Source: Arthrobacter rhombi (GTDB lineage: Bacteria; Actinomycetota; Actinomycetes; Actinomycetales; Micrococcaceae). From it: 64,000 nt of DNA. Within the stretch, counting starts at the first letter, position 1; each line of letters starts with the position of its first letter. Below the pieces are notes generated by a model, which saw only the letters and a program-made list of their open reading frames with translations, made no database searches and was not told the origin of the DNA. Shown here in pieces: positions 29,209 to 37,274 of this stretch. The stretch covers positions 1 to 64,000 of the forward strand of contig NZ_FUHW01000023.1 in assembly GCF_900163545.1 (NCBI RefSeq), in the 5' to 3' direction. A program made the translations under genes and the position numbers.

Positions 29209-29262
29209 GATTAGACTAGAAAGCATGTACGACACTTTGGGTTTCTGGATAGGATCTGGACC

Positions 29263-29661
29263 ATGACATGGCCGGTGCGACACCTCACCCAGACCATTGA
29301 CGCTGGAATCGACCGGGTCATCGCCGTTGCCGCTGACCCTCTGCAGCTCCCTCATTGGGCCGCGGGTCTGAGCTCCGGCATTCGCAACGAAGAGGGACGA
29401 TGGATTACCGATTCCCCGATGGGCGCAGTCGAGGTGAGGTTCGTCGGCCCGATCAAGTCGGGCGTCCTCGATCATGACGTGGTCCTGCCGGACGGGACCG
29501 TCGTGCGCAATCCCCTCCGTGTACTGAGCAACGATCAGGGCAGCGAGGTCGTGTTCACCCTCTTCAAGAAAACGGGAATGAGTGACGCCGAGTTCGAACA
29601 GGATGCCAACGATGCTCGGGAGGATCTCGCCCGGTTGAAGGCGCTGATCGAGGGCGGCTGA
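29263..29661 (+). CDS. SRPBCC family protein (132 aa)
   Basis: The protein has the layout of a short START-like fold: TIDAGIDRVIAVAADPLQLPHWAAGL at the N-terminus (quoted in part), alternating strands, and a C-terminal helix (AREDLARLKALIEGG). A KTGMSDAEFEQD segment precedes the helix. The function is unknown. It is divergent from the DUF6504-dnaE2 unit, and the shared 180-base gap carries the SOS promoter on the other strand. Confidence 0.75.
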   Translation: MTWPVRHLTQTIDAGIDRVIAVAADPLQLPHWAAGLSSGIRNEEGRWITDSPMGAVEVRFVGPIKSGVLDHDVVLPDGTVVRNPLRVLSNDQGSEVVFTLFKKTGMSDAEFEQDANDAREDLARLKALIEGG

Positions 29662-29753
29662 CATGACACGCTGGCGGCGGAGAGCACGCCCTTCTCCTTC
29701 ATCAGCGGACCAGGGTTGCCTTCTTCTTCCTCCCGCGGGTAGCGGAGGTCCTG

Positions 29754-30329
29754 TTAGGATGCTCCGTCGCCGGGCAGGAGGGAGAACAGCACCATGTCAT
29801 GGCGTTCACCGAAGCGTGCGGCCTTGGATCGCTGGATACCTTCGCGGGTGAAACCGGCCTTGAGTGCCACCTGCTGGGAACCATGGTTTTCCGATGCGGC
29901 TTCGAGGCTGACCCGTTGGGCTCCCAGATCTTCTATCGCCCACCGGCTCACGGCCTTGGTTGCCGCCGTAGCCACTCCACGGCCACGAGCCCATGGCGCC
30001 ACCCAATATCCCACTTCCACCGTGGCGTTCGTCTGGTCGACATCAACCAGCCCGCAGGAAGCCAGGACAGCGTCCGTGCTTTCATCCACCACGGCGAAGG
30101 AAGCTCCGGCCTGCTCGCGCCAGGTTGCTGCGGAAAAATCGGCAAATGAGACCGCGTGATCCTGCGTGTATGGATACGGCACGGTCGTCCACCGGATGAT
30201 TTCCGGGTCTTGGCAGGCCTGGTAGATCGAGTCCGCATCCTCGGGGCTCCAGGGGCGTAAGACGATCCCCGCCCCACCGTTCGTGGAACTTTTCAAGATC
30301 GGGTGCGTCGTGCTCCACGTCAAAGTCAT
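29754..30329 (-). CDS. GNAT N-acetyltransferase (RimJ/RimL-like)
   Basis: The 191-residue protein shows LRPWSPEDADSIYQ at the start, TVEVGYWVAPWARGRGVAT with the acetyl-CoA loop (R-G-R-G-V-A), and LGAQRVSLEAASENHGSQQVA. This is the RimJ-like pattern. The ATG at 30329 fits the family; the frame is open upstream without homology. The substrate is unknown. Confidence 0.9.
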   Translation of the reverse strand: MTLTWSTTHPILKSSTNGGAGIVLRPWSPEDADSIYQACQDPEIIRWTTVPYPYTQDHAVSFADFSAATWREQAGASFAVVDESTDAVLASCGLVDVDQTNATVEVGYWVAPWARGRGVATAATKAVSRWAIEDLGAQRVSLEAASENHGSQQVALKAGFTREGIQRSKAARFGERHDMVLFSLLPGDGAS

Positions 30330-30399
30330 GATGAACACCCTAGGGGATGCCCTGCCCGGGTCACGAGACGTCACTCGCAGGAGGCAGGAGCACCGCCGC

Positions 30400-30807
30400 T
30401 CAGTCAGTTGCTTGGTTAATGCGCACCATGTTCCCTGAGGGGTCACGGAAGGCACAGTCGCGTGGTCCCCACGGTTGATCGATTGGCTCCTGGAGCACTT
30501 CGGCACCCGTGGCACGGACTTTTTCGAAGAGGGCGTCGACGTCGTCCGTGGTGAACACGGTCATGGGCAGCACACCTTTGGCCAGGAGTTCTTGGAGGAC
30601 ATCCCCGTCCTGCTCTGATCGACCTGCATGTGGATTAGAGAGCACGATTTCCGCCCCTGGCTGGGAGACGGTACCCAGGGTGACCCACCGGTGCCCGCCA
30701 CCGGCGACGTCGTTGACCACCTCGAGCCCGAGTCCGTCGCGATAAAAGGCGATGGCCTCGTCGACATCGTTCACGGTGATGTGGCAGTACTTCAAGGAAA
30801 TGTTCAT
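30400..30807 (-). CDS. VOC (glyoxalase/bleomycin-resistance) family protein
   Basis: The 135-residue protein has the paired beta-alpha-beta-beta-beta units of the VOC fold: ITVNDVDEAIAFYRDGLGLEV at the start (metal His in the first strand) and a second unit ending with DCAFRDPSGNMVRI, which carries the metal-ligand region. Members include glyoxalases, dioxygenases and antibiotic-binding proteins. It lies 10 bases downstream of the AraC-type gene, a pairing often seen in actinobacteria, so that regulator may control it. Confidence 0.9.
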   Translation of the reverse strand: MNISLKYCHITVNDVDEAIAFYRDGLGLEVVNDVAGGGHRWVTLGTVSQPGAEIVLSNPHAGRSEQDGDVLQELLAKGVLPMTVFTTDDVDALFEKVRATGAEVLQEPIDQPWGPRDCAFRDPSGNMVRINQATD

Positions 30808-30817
30808 GTATCCAACG

Positions 30818-31258
30818 CTAGTCCTGGATAACTGGGGGTGCTTCTCGGATCCTGCTCGGTTTCAAGGAGGTAGGTCGGGAGGTTAACCGCGCCAAACAGC
30901 CCGGCATGGCCTGCAGTGCCGCATGGTCCAAGGCCCGGTACTGCGTCGGGGAAACACCGGCGATCCGGGTGAAGCTCGAACTGAACGACCCCAGTGACGT
31001 GCAGCCCACGGCCAGGCAGGCATCGGTGACCCCGACCCCACCCCGCAGCAAGGTCATCGCTCGTTCGATGCGTCGGGTCATCAGGTAGGCATACGGCGAT
31101 TCACCATAGGCGGCCTTGAACCTTCGGGAGAAATGGGCCGGGGACATCAGTGCCGTGCCGGCCATGGTGGGCACATCGAGAGGATCAGCGAAGTCGCGGT
31201 CCATTAGATCCCTGGCGCGACGCAACCGCATCAGCTCCTGCAGTTCGTGCGCTTCCAT
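30818..31258 (-). CDS. AraC family transcriptional regulator
   Basis: The 146-residue protein is little more than an AraC DNA-binding domain: two helix-turn-helix motifs, VPTMAGTALMSPAHFSRRFK and VTDACLAVGCTSLGSFSSSF, then TRIAGVSPTQYR. It has no separate ligand-binding domain; the C-terminal 35 residues are unstructured-looking and Arg/Pro-rich. Its stop lies 10 bases before the VOC gene, making an operon. Confidence 0.9.
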   Translation of the reverse strand: MEAHELQELMRLRRARDLMDRDFADPLDVPTMAGTALMSPAHFSRRFKAAYGESPYAYLMTRRIERAMTLLRGGVGVTDACLAVGCTSLGSFSSSFTRIAGVSPTQYRALDHAALQAMPGCLARLTSRPTSLKPSRIREAPPVIQD

Positions 31259-31267
31259 CCCCTCAGA

Positions 31268-32032
31268 TTACTCCGCGAAAAGGTTCTGAACCGGCTCGAT
31301 GAGCTCGGGACCGTTGTTCCGCACGTTGCCCACGGCGGAGCCCACTTCCCGGAGAGACCAGCCTCCGGCAACCTCATAGGCTTCGGATCTGACTTGCTCG
31401 ACCAACGGGGCAGCTTCCCGGTCGCCGGGGTTCAACCATTCGGACATCGTCTCCCGATCCAAGGGGATGGGCAACCGATCGTGCAGTCCATGCAGTTCGT
31501 CGAGCACCGTGGATTCGCCCGTCTCGTCGGGTGAGGCCATCGTGAGGATGCTGCAGCTGAGCAGCCAACGTTCTGGGTCGTCTTCCGTCTTTGAGGGATC
31601 TTTCCACCACTCGTAGATGCCAGCGAAGAAGATCAGCGAGCCGCCTTCCGGGTGCACGAAATACGGACGTTTGGAGGCGGTCTTGCCGGCCCCGGATTTC
31701 TTCCACTCGTAGTAGCCCTCAACGGGGATGGCGCACCGGCGGGCCTTGATGGCAGAACGAAAGGTGGGTTTCTCCAGAACGGTTTCACTGCGGGCGTTGA
31801 AAGCCCTCACCCCCACGGAAGGGTCCTTGGCCCAGATAGGTACCAAACCCCATGTGGCCACGTGCACCTGACGGACGACTTCGTCGTCGACCAACCGCTC
31901 CAACACAATCGGAACATCGCTGGTCGGGGCGACGTTCCACGATTTACGCAGTTCCAGCGCATCGTCGGCTTCCGCCTCGGCTTCGGCTACCAGGTCACCA
32001 ATGGCCCGGGCCATTACGTATCTCCCACACAT
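31268..32032 (-). CDS. SOS response-associated peptidase (SRAP/HMCES/YedK)
   Basis: The 254-residue protein begins MCGRYV, so after Met removal Cys2 becomes the N-terminal nucleophile that crosslinks to abasic sites in single-stranded DNA. It also has WNVAPTSDVPIV, FNARSETV, RCAIPVEGYYEW (catalytic Glu) and LHDRLPIPL (catalytic His), all in family order. The required MC start fixes the start codon. It is divergent from the mycoredoxin gene, with only about 17 bases between starts. Confidence 0.94.
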   Translation of the reverse strand: MCGRYVMARAIGDLVAEAEAEADDALELRKSWNVAPTSDVPIVLERLVDDEVVRQVHVATWGLVPIWAKDPSVGVRAFNARSETVLEKPTFRSAIKARRCAIPVEGYYEWKKSGAGKTASKRPYFVHPEGGSLIFFAGIYEWWKDPSKTEDDPERWLLSCSILTMASPDETGESTVLDELHGLHDRLPIPLDRETMSEWLNPGDREAAPLVEQVRSEAYEVAGGWSLREVGSAVGNVRNNGPELIEPVQNLFAE

Positions 32033-32049
32033 GGAATAAGGATCTCATA

Positions 32050-32337
32050 GTGCCGGTTGTGCTGGACATGACTGATTTGAAGACTGAGGACTACATCCCC
32101 GAAGCCGGGACCGTCACCATGTTCACGACCTCCTGGTGCGGATACTGCAGGAACCTAAAGAAGGCCATGGACGCCGATGGCATCTCCTACCGGGAGGTCA
32201 ACATCGAGGACGTCGCGGGAACCGCCGAGATCGTCGAGGAGTTCAACGGCGGTAACCAAACGGTCCCCACCTTGATCTTCTCCGATGGTTCGGCCGTCAC
32301 GAATCCCCGTATTGAGCAGGTTCGCGAGCGTCTCTAG
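32050..32337 (+). CDS. Mycoredoxin (Mrx1-like glutaredoxin)
   Basis: The 95-residue thioredoxin-fold protein carries the active site WCGYC, the cis-Pro motif TVPTLIF and DGSAVTNP. Mycoredoxins reduce mycothiol-protein mixed disulfides in actinobacteria. I chose the GTG at 32050 because AAGGA lies seven bases upstream; an ATG at 32068 is the alternative. A terminator follows directly. Confidence 0.9.
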   Translation: MPVVLDMTDLKTEDYIPEAGTVTMFTTSWCGYCRNLKKAMDADGISYREVNIEDVAGTAEIVEEFNGGNQTVPTLIFSDGSAVTNPRIEQVRERL

Positions 32338-32355
32338 GCGCTCTATGACAGGATG

Positions 32356-32394
32356 AAAGGTGCCCGCGGTTTTTTCCGTGTGGGCACCTTTTTT
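32356..32394 (+). terminator. Rho-independent terminator of the mycoredoxin gene
   Basis: AAAGGTGCCC and GGGCACCTTT pair around a loop that can extend the stem partly (CGCGG/CCGTG), followed by TTTTTTCT. It lies 18 bases after the stop codon. Confidence 0.88.
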
Positions 32395-32440
32395 CTGAAC
32401 TGAATGGGCCGTGCAGGGCATGGCCGAGAGGATGGAAACC

Positions 32441-33526
32441 ATGGCACAAAAGGTCAAGGCTGTCGTCGTGAAGGCCAAGGACGCACCGGTGGAAATCGAG
32501 ACGATCGTCGTTCCGGATCCCGGTCCCGGCGAAGCGGTCGTGGACATCCTCACTTGCGGGGTCTGTCACACCGACCTGCACTATAAGCTCGGCGGAATTG
32601 GCGATGACTACCCCTATCTGCTGGGGCATGAGGCCACCGGCGTGGTCAGCCAGCTCGGTGAAGGCGTAACCAATGTCCAGGTCGGCGACCGCGTCGTCCT
32701 GAACTGGCGTGCCGTGTGCGGGGAATGCCGCGCTTGCGCCAAGGGCCAGCCGCAGTATTGCTTTGATACTGCCAATGCTGCTCAGCCGATGACCCTCGAA
32801 GACGGTACCGAGCTTTCCCCCGCGCTGGGCATTGGTGCCTTCGCCGAGAAAACTTTGGTCGCCGCGGGCCAGTGCACCAAGGTGGACGACGACGTCGATC
32901 CAGCTGCCGTGGGCTTGCTGGGCTGCGGAATCATGGCCGGTATTGGTGCGGCCATCAACACCGGCGAGGTCAAACGCGGCGAATCCGTGGCGGTCATCGG
33001 TTGCGGAGGTGTCGGCATCGCCGCTATTGCCGGCGCGAAGCTGGCCGGGGCCACCACCATCATTGCCGTGGACATCGACCAGTCAAAGGTCGACATGGCC
33101 CTGGAGCTCGGTGCCACGCATGGGGTGAACTCTAAGGAGAAGGACCCGGTCGAAGCCATCCAGGCGTTGACCGGTGGCTTCGGCGCCGACCTCGTCATCG
33201 ATGCCGTCGGCCGCCCGGAAACCTATCAGCAGGCCTTCTACGCCCGTGACCTGGCCGGCCGGGTGGTGCTGGTGGGCGTCCCCAATCCGGAGATGAAGCT
33301 CGAACTGCCCCTCGCCGACGTCTTCGGCCGCGGCGGGTCACTGAAGTCCTCCTGGTACGGCGACTGCCTGCCTTCCCGCGACTTCCCCATGCTCGTCGAA
33401 CAATACAAGCTCGGGAGACTGGATCTGGATGCGTTCGTCACCGAACGCATCGGGCTGGGCGATATCGAGGCGGCCTTCGACAAGATGCATGATGGCACCG
33501 TCTTGCGTTCGGTGGTGGAGCTCTAA
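32441..33526 (+). CDS. S-(hydroxymethyl)mycothiol dehydrogenase (mycothiol-dependent formaldehyde dehydrogenase)
   Basis: The 361-residue zinc alcohol dehydrogenase has catalytic zinc ligands in CGVCHTD and LLGHEATG, the structural zinc lobe [15 protein letters not shown] and the NAD-binding [14 protein letters not shown]. The [10 protein letters not shown] segment and co-location with the MBL gene match the mycothiol-specific subfamily (MscR/AdhE2 type). It oxidises the formaldehyde-mycothiol adduct. The ATG at 32441 has GAGAGG nine bases upstream. Its stop overlaps the next start (TAATG). Confidence 0.88.
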   Translation: MAQKVKAVVVKAKDAPVEIETIVVPDPGPGEAVVDILTCGVCHTDLHYKLGGIGDDYPYLLGHEATGVVSQLGEGVTNVQVGDRVVLNWRAVCGECRACAKGQPQYCFDTANAAQPMTLEDGTELSPALGIGAFAEKTLVAAGQCTKVDDDVDPAAVGLLGCGIMAGIGAAINTGEVKRGESVAVIGCGGVGIAAIAGAKLAGATTIIAVDIDQSKVDMALELGATHGVNSKEKDPVEAIQALTGGFGADLVIDAVGRPETYQQAFYARDLAGRVVLVGVPNPEMKLELPLADVFGRGGSLKSSWYGDCLPSRDFPMLVEQYKLGRLDLDAFVTERIGLGDIEAAFDKMHDGTVLRSVVEL

Positions 33527-34158
33527 TGGCCGCACAGATCGAAAACCTGGTGACCTCCGGAACGTTCAGCCTCGACGGCGGAACATGGGATGTAGACAAC
33601 AACGTGTGGATCATCGGTGACGAGGCCGAAGTCTTCGTGATCGACCCGGCGCATAAGCCCGCTGCCATTGTCGAAGCGGTGGGCGGACGCAAGGTCACCG
33701 CCGTCCTGCTCACTCATGGGCATGACGACCATATCCGTTATGCGCGCGATTTCGCCGAGATGGTCAACGCTCCGATTTACATGAATCCCGAGGATCAGAT
33801 GCTCTGGGAGGATGTCTTCCCCGGGACGACGCCGGATCAGGAGATCTCAGATGGCGATACCTTCGACATCGCCGGTACGACGTTGAAGGCGATCCACACT
33901 CCTGGCCACTCCCCCGGATCCACCTGTTTCTACGCCGAGGAGTTGGACACGGTCTTCTCCGGGGACACCCTGTTCAGCGGTGGCCCCGGTGCCACCGGGC
34001 GCAGCTATTCCAGCTACGAGACGATTGTGGCCTCGATCAGGGACCGACTGTTGGTGCTGCCGCAGAACACCATCGTGAACACCGGCCACGGTGATGCGAC
34101 CAGCATCGCTGCCGAAGCCCCGCAATTGCAGGAATGGCTGGACCAGATCAGCAAGTAG
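33526..34158 (+). CDS. MBL-fold hydrolase paired with the mycothiol formaldehyde dehydrogenase
   Basis: The 210-residue metallo-beta-lactamase-fold protein has the metal motif THGHDDH, HTPGHSPGS, FSGDTLF and a final GHGDATS. The family is glyoxalase II-like. It overlaps the dehydrogenase stop by one base, so the two are made together. The pairing makes S-formylmycothiol the likely substrate, released as formate, but this is inferred from context and not shown by the sequence. Confidence 0.88.
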   Translation: MAAQIENLVTSGTFSLDGGTWDVDNNVWIIGDEAEVFVIDPAHKPAAIVEAVGGRKVTAVLLTHGHDDHIRYARDFAEMVNAPIYMNPEDQMLWEDVFPGTTPDQEISDGDTFDIAGTTLKAIHTPGHSPGSTCFYAEELDTVFSGDTLFSGGPGATGRSYSSYETIVASIRDRLLVLPQNTIVNTGHGDATSIAAEAPQLQEWLDQISK

Positions 34159-34195
34159 TCGAAACTGGAGGGCCGACAGGCCCCCGATTGATCTA

Positions 34196-34237
34196 CCGCG
34201 TGGCGGGAGCCCGAAAGGGTTCCCGCCACGCGGTGTT
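34196..34237 (+). terminator. Strong terminator of the formaldehyde operon
   Basis: The 17-base arms CCGCGTGGCGGGAGCCC and GGGTTCCCGCCACGCGG pair fully (one G-U) around a GAAA tetraloop, followed by TGTTT. It sits between two convergent genes. Confidence 0.9.
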
Positions 34238-34255
34238 TCACGAGCTCCCACAGCC

Positions 34256-34747
34256 CTAGGCGCCTTGCTCTCGTCGCGGCCTTCGAAACTCGTGGGCCAC
34301 ACTGCCCAGCGAAACAACTTCGGCAGTCCTGGCCTGGACCACCGAAACCGACCGTCTGACAGTTGCGGAGGAATCCTTGAAGGGAACCTGCACCACCTGG
34401 AGCACGTTGATGATTCCGTCGTACCGCCGGACGGCTTCGGTCAGCTCGATGCTATGGGCATAGCGGTGAAGGACCAGATCTCGTCCTTCTCCCAAGCGAG
34501 TTGGCCCGGGTTCCAGCCGGAGGGAACCGACCACGACACCGGCGATGAGTTCATGAAGGATCCGGTGACCACGGGAGAATCCCGTCTCGCGGATGATCAG
34601 CTCCGGCTGGTGGATCCCGGTCAGTCCCACGGTATAAGCGACCGGAACCCCGCGGCGTCCGATCGCGTGTTCAATGAACCATTCCCCCGGCAATGGCGCC
34701 AGCCGCCCCTCGAGCCGGCTGGACGTAATGCTGCAGCTCCTACACAT
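34256..34747 (-). CDS. DUF4262 domain-containing protein
   Basis: The 163-residue protein shows VAYTVGLTGIHQPELII, followed by an ILHELIAGVV helix. This is the hallmark of DUF4262, a family with no assigned function. The start at 34747 has AAGGAGG upstream. It is convergent with the formaldehyde operon. An N-terminal CRSC pair is present but no other metal motif. Confidence 0.75.
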   Translation of the reverse strand: MCRSCSITSSRLEGRLAPLPGEWFIEHAIGRRGVPVAYTVGLTGIHQPELIIRETGFSRGHRILHELIAGVVVGSLRLEPGPTRLGEGRDLVLHRYAHSIELTEAVRRYDGIINVLQVVQVPFKDSSATVRRSVSVVQARTAEVVSLGSVAHEFRRPRREQGA

Positions 34748-34894
34748 GATGCCTCCTTAGGGCACCGGTCTCCCCGCCGGAGTCTCAGCGCCTAGCCACC
34801 AGCATCGAGCCGTGGTCGTGAACCGTGAGGGCGCAGCTTCCTGCTGTGCACAACGGGGGTGTGTGCACGCCTGTGGGTGTCGAGTCGACGGAGG

Positions 34895-35647
34895 TTATCC
34901 CACCAGGGCTTGTGGGTCGATGACGGTGGTGTGCTGGGCATAGGCCCGCAGCAGCGCCTGTTCAACGGCTTCCACGGTGGTTCCAGGAACCAGGTCCTCC
35001 GCGGCACCAGCCGTCGTCGGGTCGAAGTCCAATCCCATATCCGCGTAGACGGCCTCCAGAACCACGCGCAACGGGGCAGAGTCTTCGATGACGAACACAC
35101 TGGCGAACAGCCAGGCACCGGAGACAACCCGTTGTGCGGTGCCCACAAGTTTCACCGGGGATGCGGTGCTGGAGCCGGGGCCGGGCCGGCCATGGACGCT
35201 GAATTCACCGGGACAGTACTCCCCGGGGATCTCACCCACCACGGCGTCGATGCCCAGGCTCTTCAGGGCCTCGGCATAGAGGCTGCCCAAAACCTTGAAG
35301 CGGTCCTGATGGCCAAGCATCGCCTCACCTGCTGGTTCGACATGATCGACGATCAAGGTGCCCTGGTGGTAGGCAGCTGCCCGGCCGCCAGCTTTTCGGA
35401 CCACGGGGTCGAAGCCCAGGCCACGAGCCGAGGCGGTGGCCTGTTCATAGCCGGGAAGCCTGATATCCCGTTGGCCGAAGGCCACAGTGGGTTCGGGGCG
35501 GTAGAGGCGCAGTGTCGGCCCGGACTTCCCGTAGCGAACCCGTTCAAGCAGCTCGATGCCTTCGAGCAGGTCAGCTTCCGGGTTTCCACTCGCCTCGGAA
35601 CGCCACACGGTCAGGGGCTGATGCGTGGCGGAATTCCAGGAAGTCAT
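34895..35647 (-). CDS. Lipoate--protein ligase family protein (BPL/LplA fold)
   Basis: The 250-residue protein has the BPL/LPL catalytic fold: LRLYRPEPTVAFGQRD, VVRKAGGRAAAYHQGTLIVD (the RxxGGxA(V)xH lipoyl-AMP loop), GEYCPGEFSVH, then KLVGTAQRVVSGAWLFASVF with the catalytic Lys. It probably attaches lipoate or octanoate to 2-oxoacid dehydrogenases or GcvH. I chose the ATG at 35647; the frame upstream is antisense to the next gene. It is divergent from the uridine kinase-like gene. Confidence 0.88.
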   Translation of the reverse strand: MTSWNSATHQPLTVWRSEASGNPEADLLEGIELLERVRYGKSGPTLRLYRPEPTVAFGQRDIRLPGYEQATASARGLGFDPVVRKAGGRAAAYHQGTLIVDHVEPAGEAMLGHQDRFKVLGSLYAEALKSLGIDAVVGEIPGEYCPGEFSVHGRPGPGSSTASPVKLVGTAQRVVSGAWLFASVFVIEDSAPLRVVLEAVYADMGLDFDPTTAGAAEDLVPGTTVEAVEQALLRAYAQHTTVIDPQALVG

Positions 35648-35683
35648 GATGACGATTCTAGTTGTGGGCGGTCCGCATGAATA

Positions 35684-36310
35684 ATGGGGGTCGTGCCTGA
35701 ACCAATCCTGACTTTGATCCTCCTGGGCGGTTCCTCCGGATCCGGAAAGTCCTATCTCGCCGAGCGCTACGGCCGCCCGCATGTCGAGCTGGATAACTTC
35801 TACCGTGAATTGGCCGAGGATTCCCCGCAGACCCCGCTGCCCCACACCGCCTACGGCGAGGTCGACTGGGACCATCCCGGAACCTGGAACTGTGATGCAG
35901 CGGTCAACTCCGTCCTGCACCTGCTACGCACCGGCAGCATGGAAGTCCCGCATTATTCGATTTCCACGTCGAGCTACTCCGGCTATTCGACCGTCACCAT
36001 GGCCGGCGGTCCCGTCGTGGCCGAGGGAATCTTCGTGGATGAGATCCGGGCGCCGCTCATCGCTCACGGGGTGGACGTCCGCGCCTATTACATAGACGTC
36101 TCCCCCATCACGACGGCGGTGCGTCGGTTGGTACGCGATATCAAGGAACGCCGGAAGCCGCTTCCGTTCTTGCTGCGTCGTGGCTGGGCCCTGTACCGGG
36201 CCGAGGGCTCAGTACGGCGCCGCTACGTGAACGCAGGCTTCATCCCTACTCCCAAGGCCAGGATCCGGTCCATGCTCGCGTCAGCCTCCACGGTGCCTGA
36301 CCCGCGCTAG
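35684..36310 (+). CDS. Uridine kinase-like P-loop protein
   Basis: The 208-residue protein carries Walker A GGSSGSGKS (about 15-23), HVELDNFYRE, EVDWDHPGTW and VVAEGIF, the layout of the uridine kinase/phosphoribulokinase superfamily. It may phosphorylate uridine or another small nucleoside. Starts at ATG 35684 or GTG 35693 are both possible and neither has a strong site. Its TAG shares a CTAG with the convergent thioesterase stop. Confidence 0.85.
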   Translation: MGVVPEPILTLILLGGSSGSGKSYLAERYGRPHVELDNFYRELAEDSPQTPLPHTAYGEVDWDHPGTWNCDAAVNSVLHLLRTGSMEVPHYSISTSSYSGYSTVTMAGGPVVAEGIFVDEIRAPLIAHGVDVRAYYIDVSPITTAVRRLVRDIKERRKPLPFLLRRGWALYRAEGSVRRRYVNAGFIPTPKARIRSMLASASTVPDPR

Positions 36311-37170
36311 CGTGTGGGCATCGGACGGACGGTGAGGATCTGTTCGCTGCGCCCGAAGGGCCCCTCGGTGTCATGCAGTACGGCAGAGGTCAGTCCGATC
36401 CCGTCCGAACCGTAGGTCTGCTGCGACTGAATGCCCAGCCATTGACCGACGGGACGGCGGTACATGTGAATCTGCAGGTCGACGTTCGGGAACATCCAGG
36501 ATTCCGGTCCCGGAGCCACCCTCGGTGCTACCCCGTTGGCCGTATCGACCATCCCCAACAGCCGGACCATATCAGGGGTGTCGAAGCCATCGACCATCTG
36601 CTGCGGGTTGCGCAGCCACACCACGCCCTTGCCCAAACGGTGTCCGGGTTCGACCCGTAGTTCCAGCTGCTCGATGTAGCCGCCGGGCCACATCTCCATT
36701 CCGTCCCAGACGGGTAGGTCTTCGGGGTGGGTGACGTCAGCGTCCTCGACACCGGCGACGAGCTGTGAGTCGTGGGTCTTCAGCCTCCACCCGCGGGCCA
36801 CGATGGCGGTCCGGCCCTGACAAACCATTTGCGCCTCAACCAGTTCGATGGTCTTGCCGGGCCTGATCATCTGCGTGGTGATCTGCACGTCGCCACCGTG
36901 GATGATCCCCAGGATATCCAGGCTGACTCGTGCCATGCGCATATCCTCGCGGGGCTCGAAAAGCTCGAGCTCGCGGACCAGGAGCCCGGTGGCCGGCGCC
37001 ATATGTTGCTCGTGCTCGTTCCAGGCACCTTGGGTGTGGATGGTGGAACGGTAGCTGCCTTCCCCCAGTGGCACGTAGAAGCTGGAGGGGCGTGAGCCGT
37101 CGGGCAGCTCGAGGAGATGGGTTCCGGAAGCGTCCGGGCGGTCCTGGTGGCCGATGGTCGAGGCAGTCAT
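36307..37170 (-). CDS. Acyl-CoA thioesterase family protein (double hotdog)
   Basis: The 287-residue protein is built as two hotdog halves (about 25-135 and 150-285), with FYVPLGEGSYRSTIHTQGAW and MARVSLDILG in the first and QIHMYRRPVGQWLGIQSQ, DTEGPFGRSEQIL in the second. The latter motifs are typical of TesB-like thioesterases. The substrate is not known. The ATG at 37170 has AAAGGAT upstream. Confidence 0.88.
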   Translation of the reverse strand: MTASTIGHQDRPDASGTHLLELPDGSRPSSFYVPLGEGSYRSTIHTQGAWNEHEQHMAPATGLLVRELELFEPREDMRMARVSLDILGIIHGGDVQITTQMIRPGKTIELVEAQMVCQGRTAIVARGWRLKTHDSQLVAGVEDADVTHPEDLPVWDGMEMWPGGYIEQLELRVEPGHRLGKGVVWLRNPQQMVDGFDTPDMVRLLGMVDTANGVAPRVAPGPESWMFPNVDLQIHMYRRPVGQWLGIQSQQTYGSDGIGLTSAVLHDTEGPFGRSEQILTVRPMPTR

Positions 37171-37274
37171 GAAGGCATCCTTTCAGCGCCTCGGGGATCG
37201 GCGCTAACCGTTCCACCCTATCGGTCGTTCTTGGTCCCGCAGTACCTGATCCGCTGGTGTCGAAACGGGCAGCC

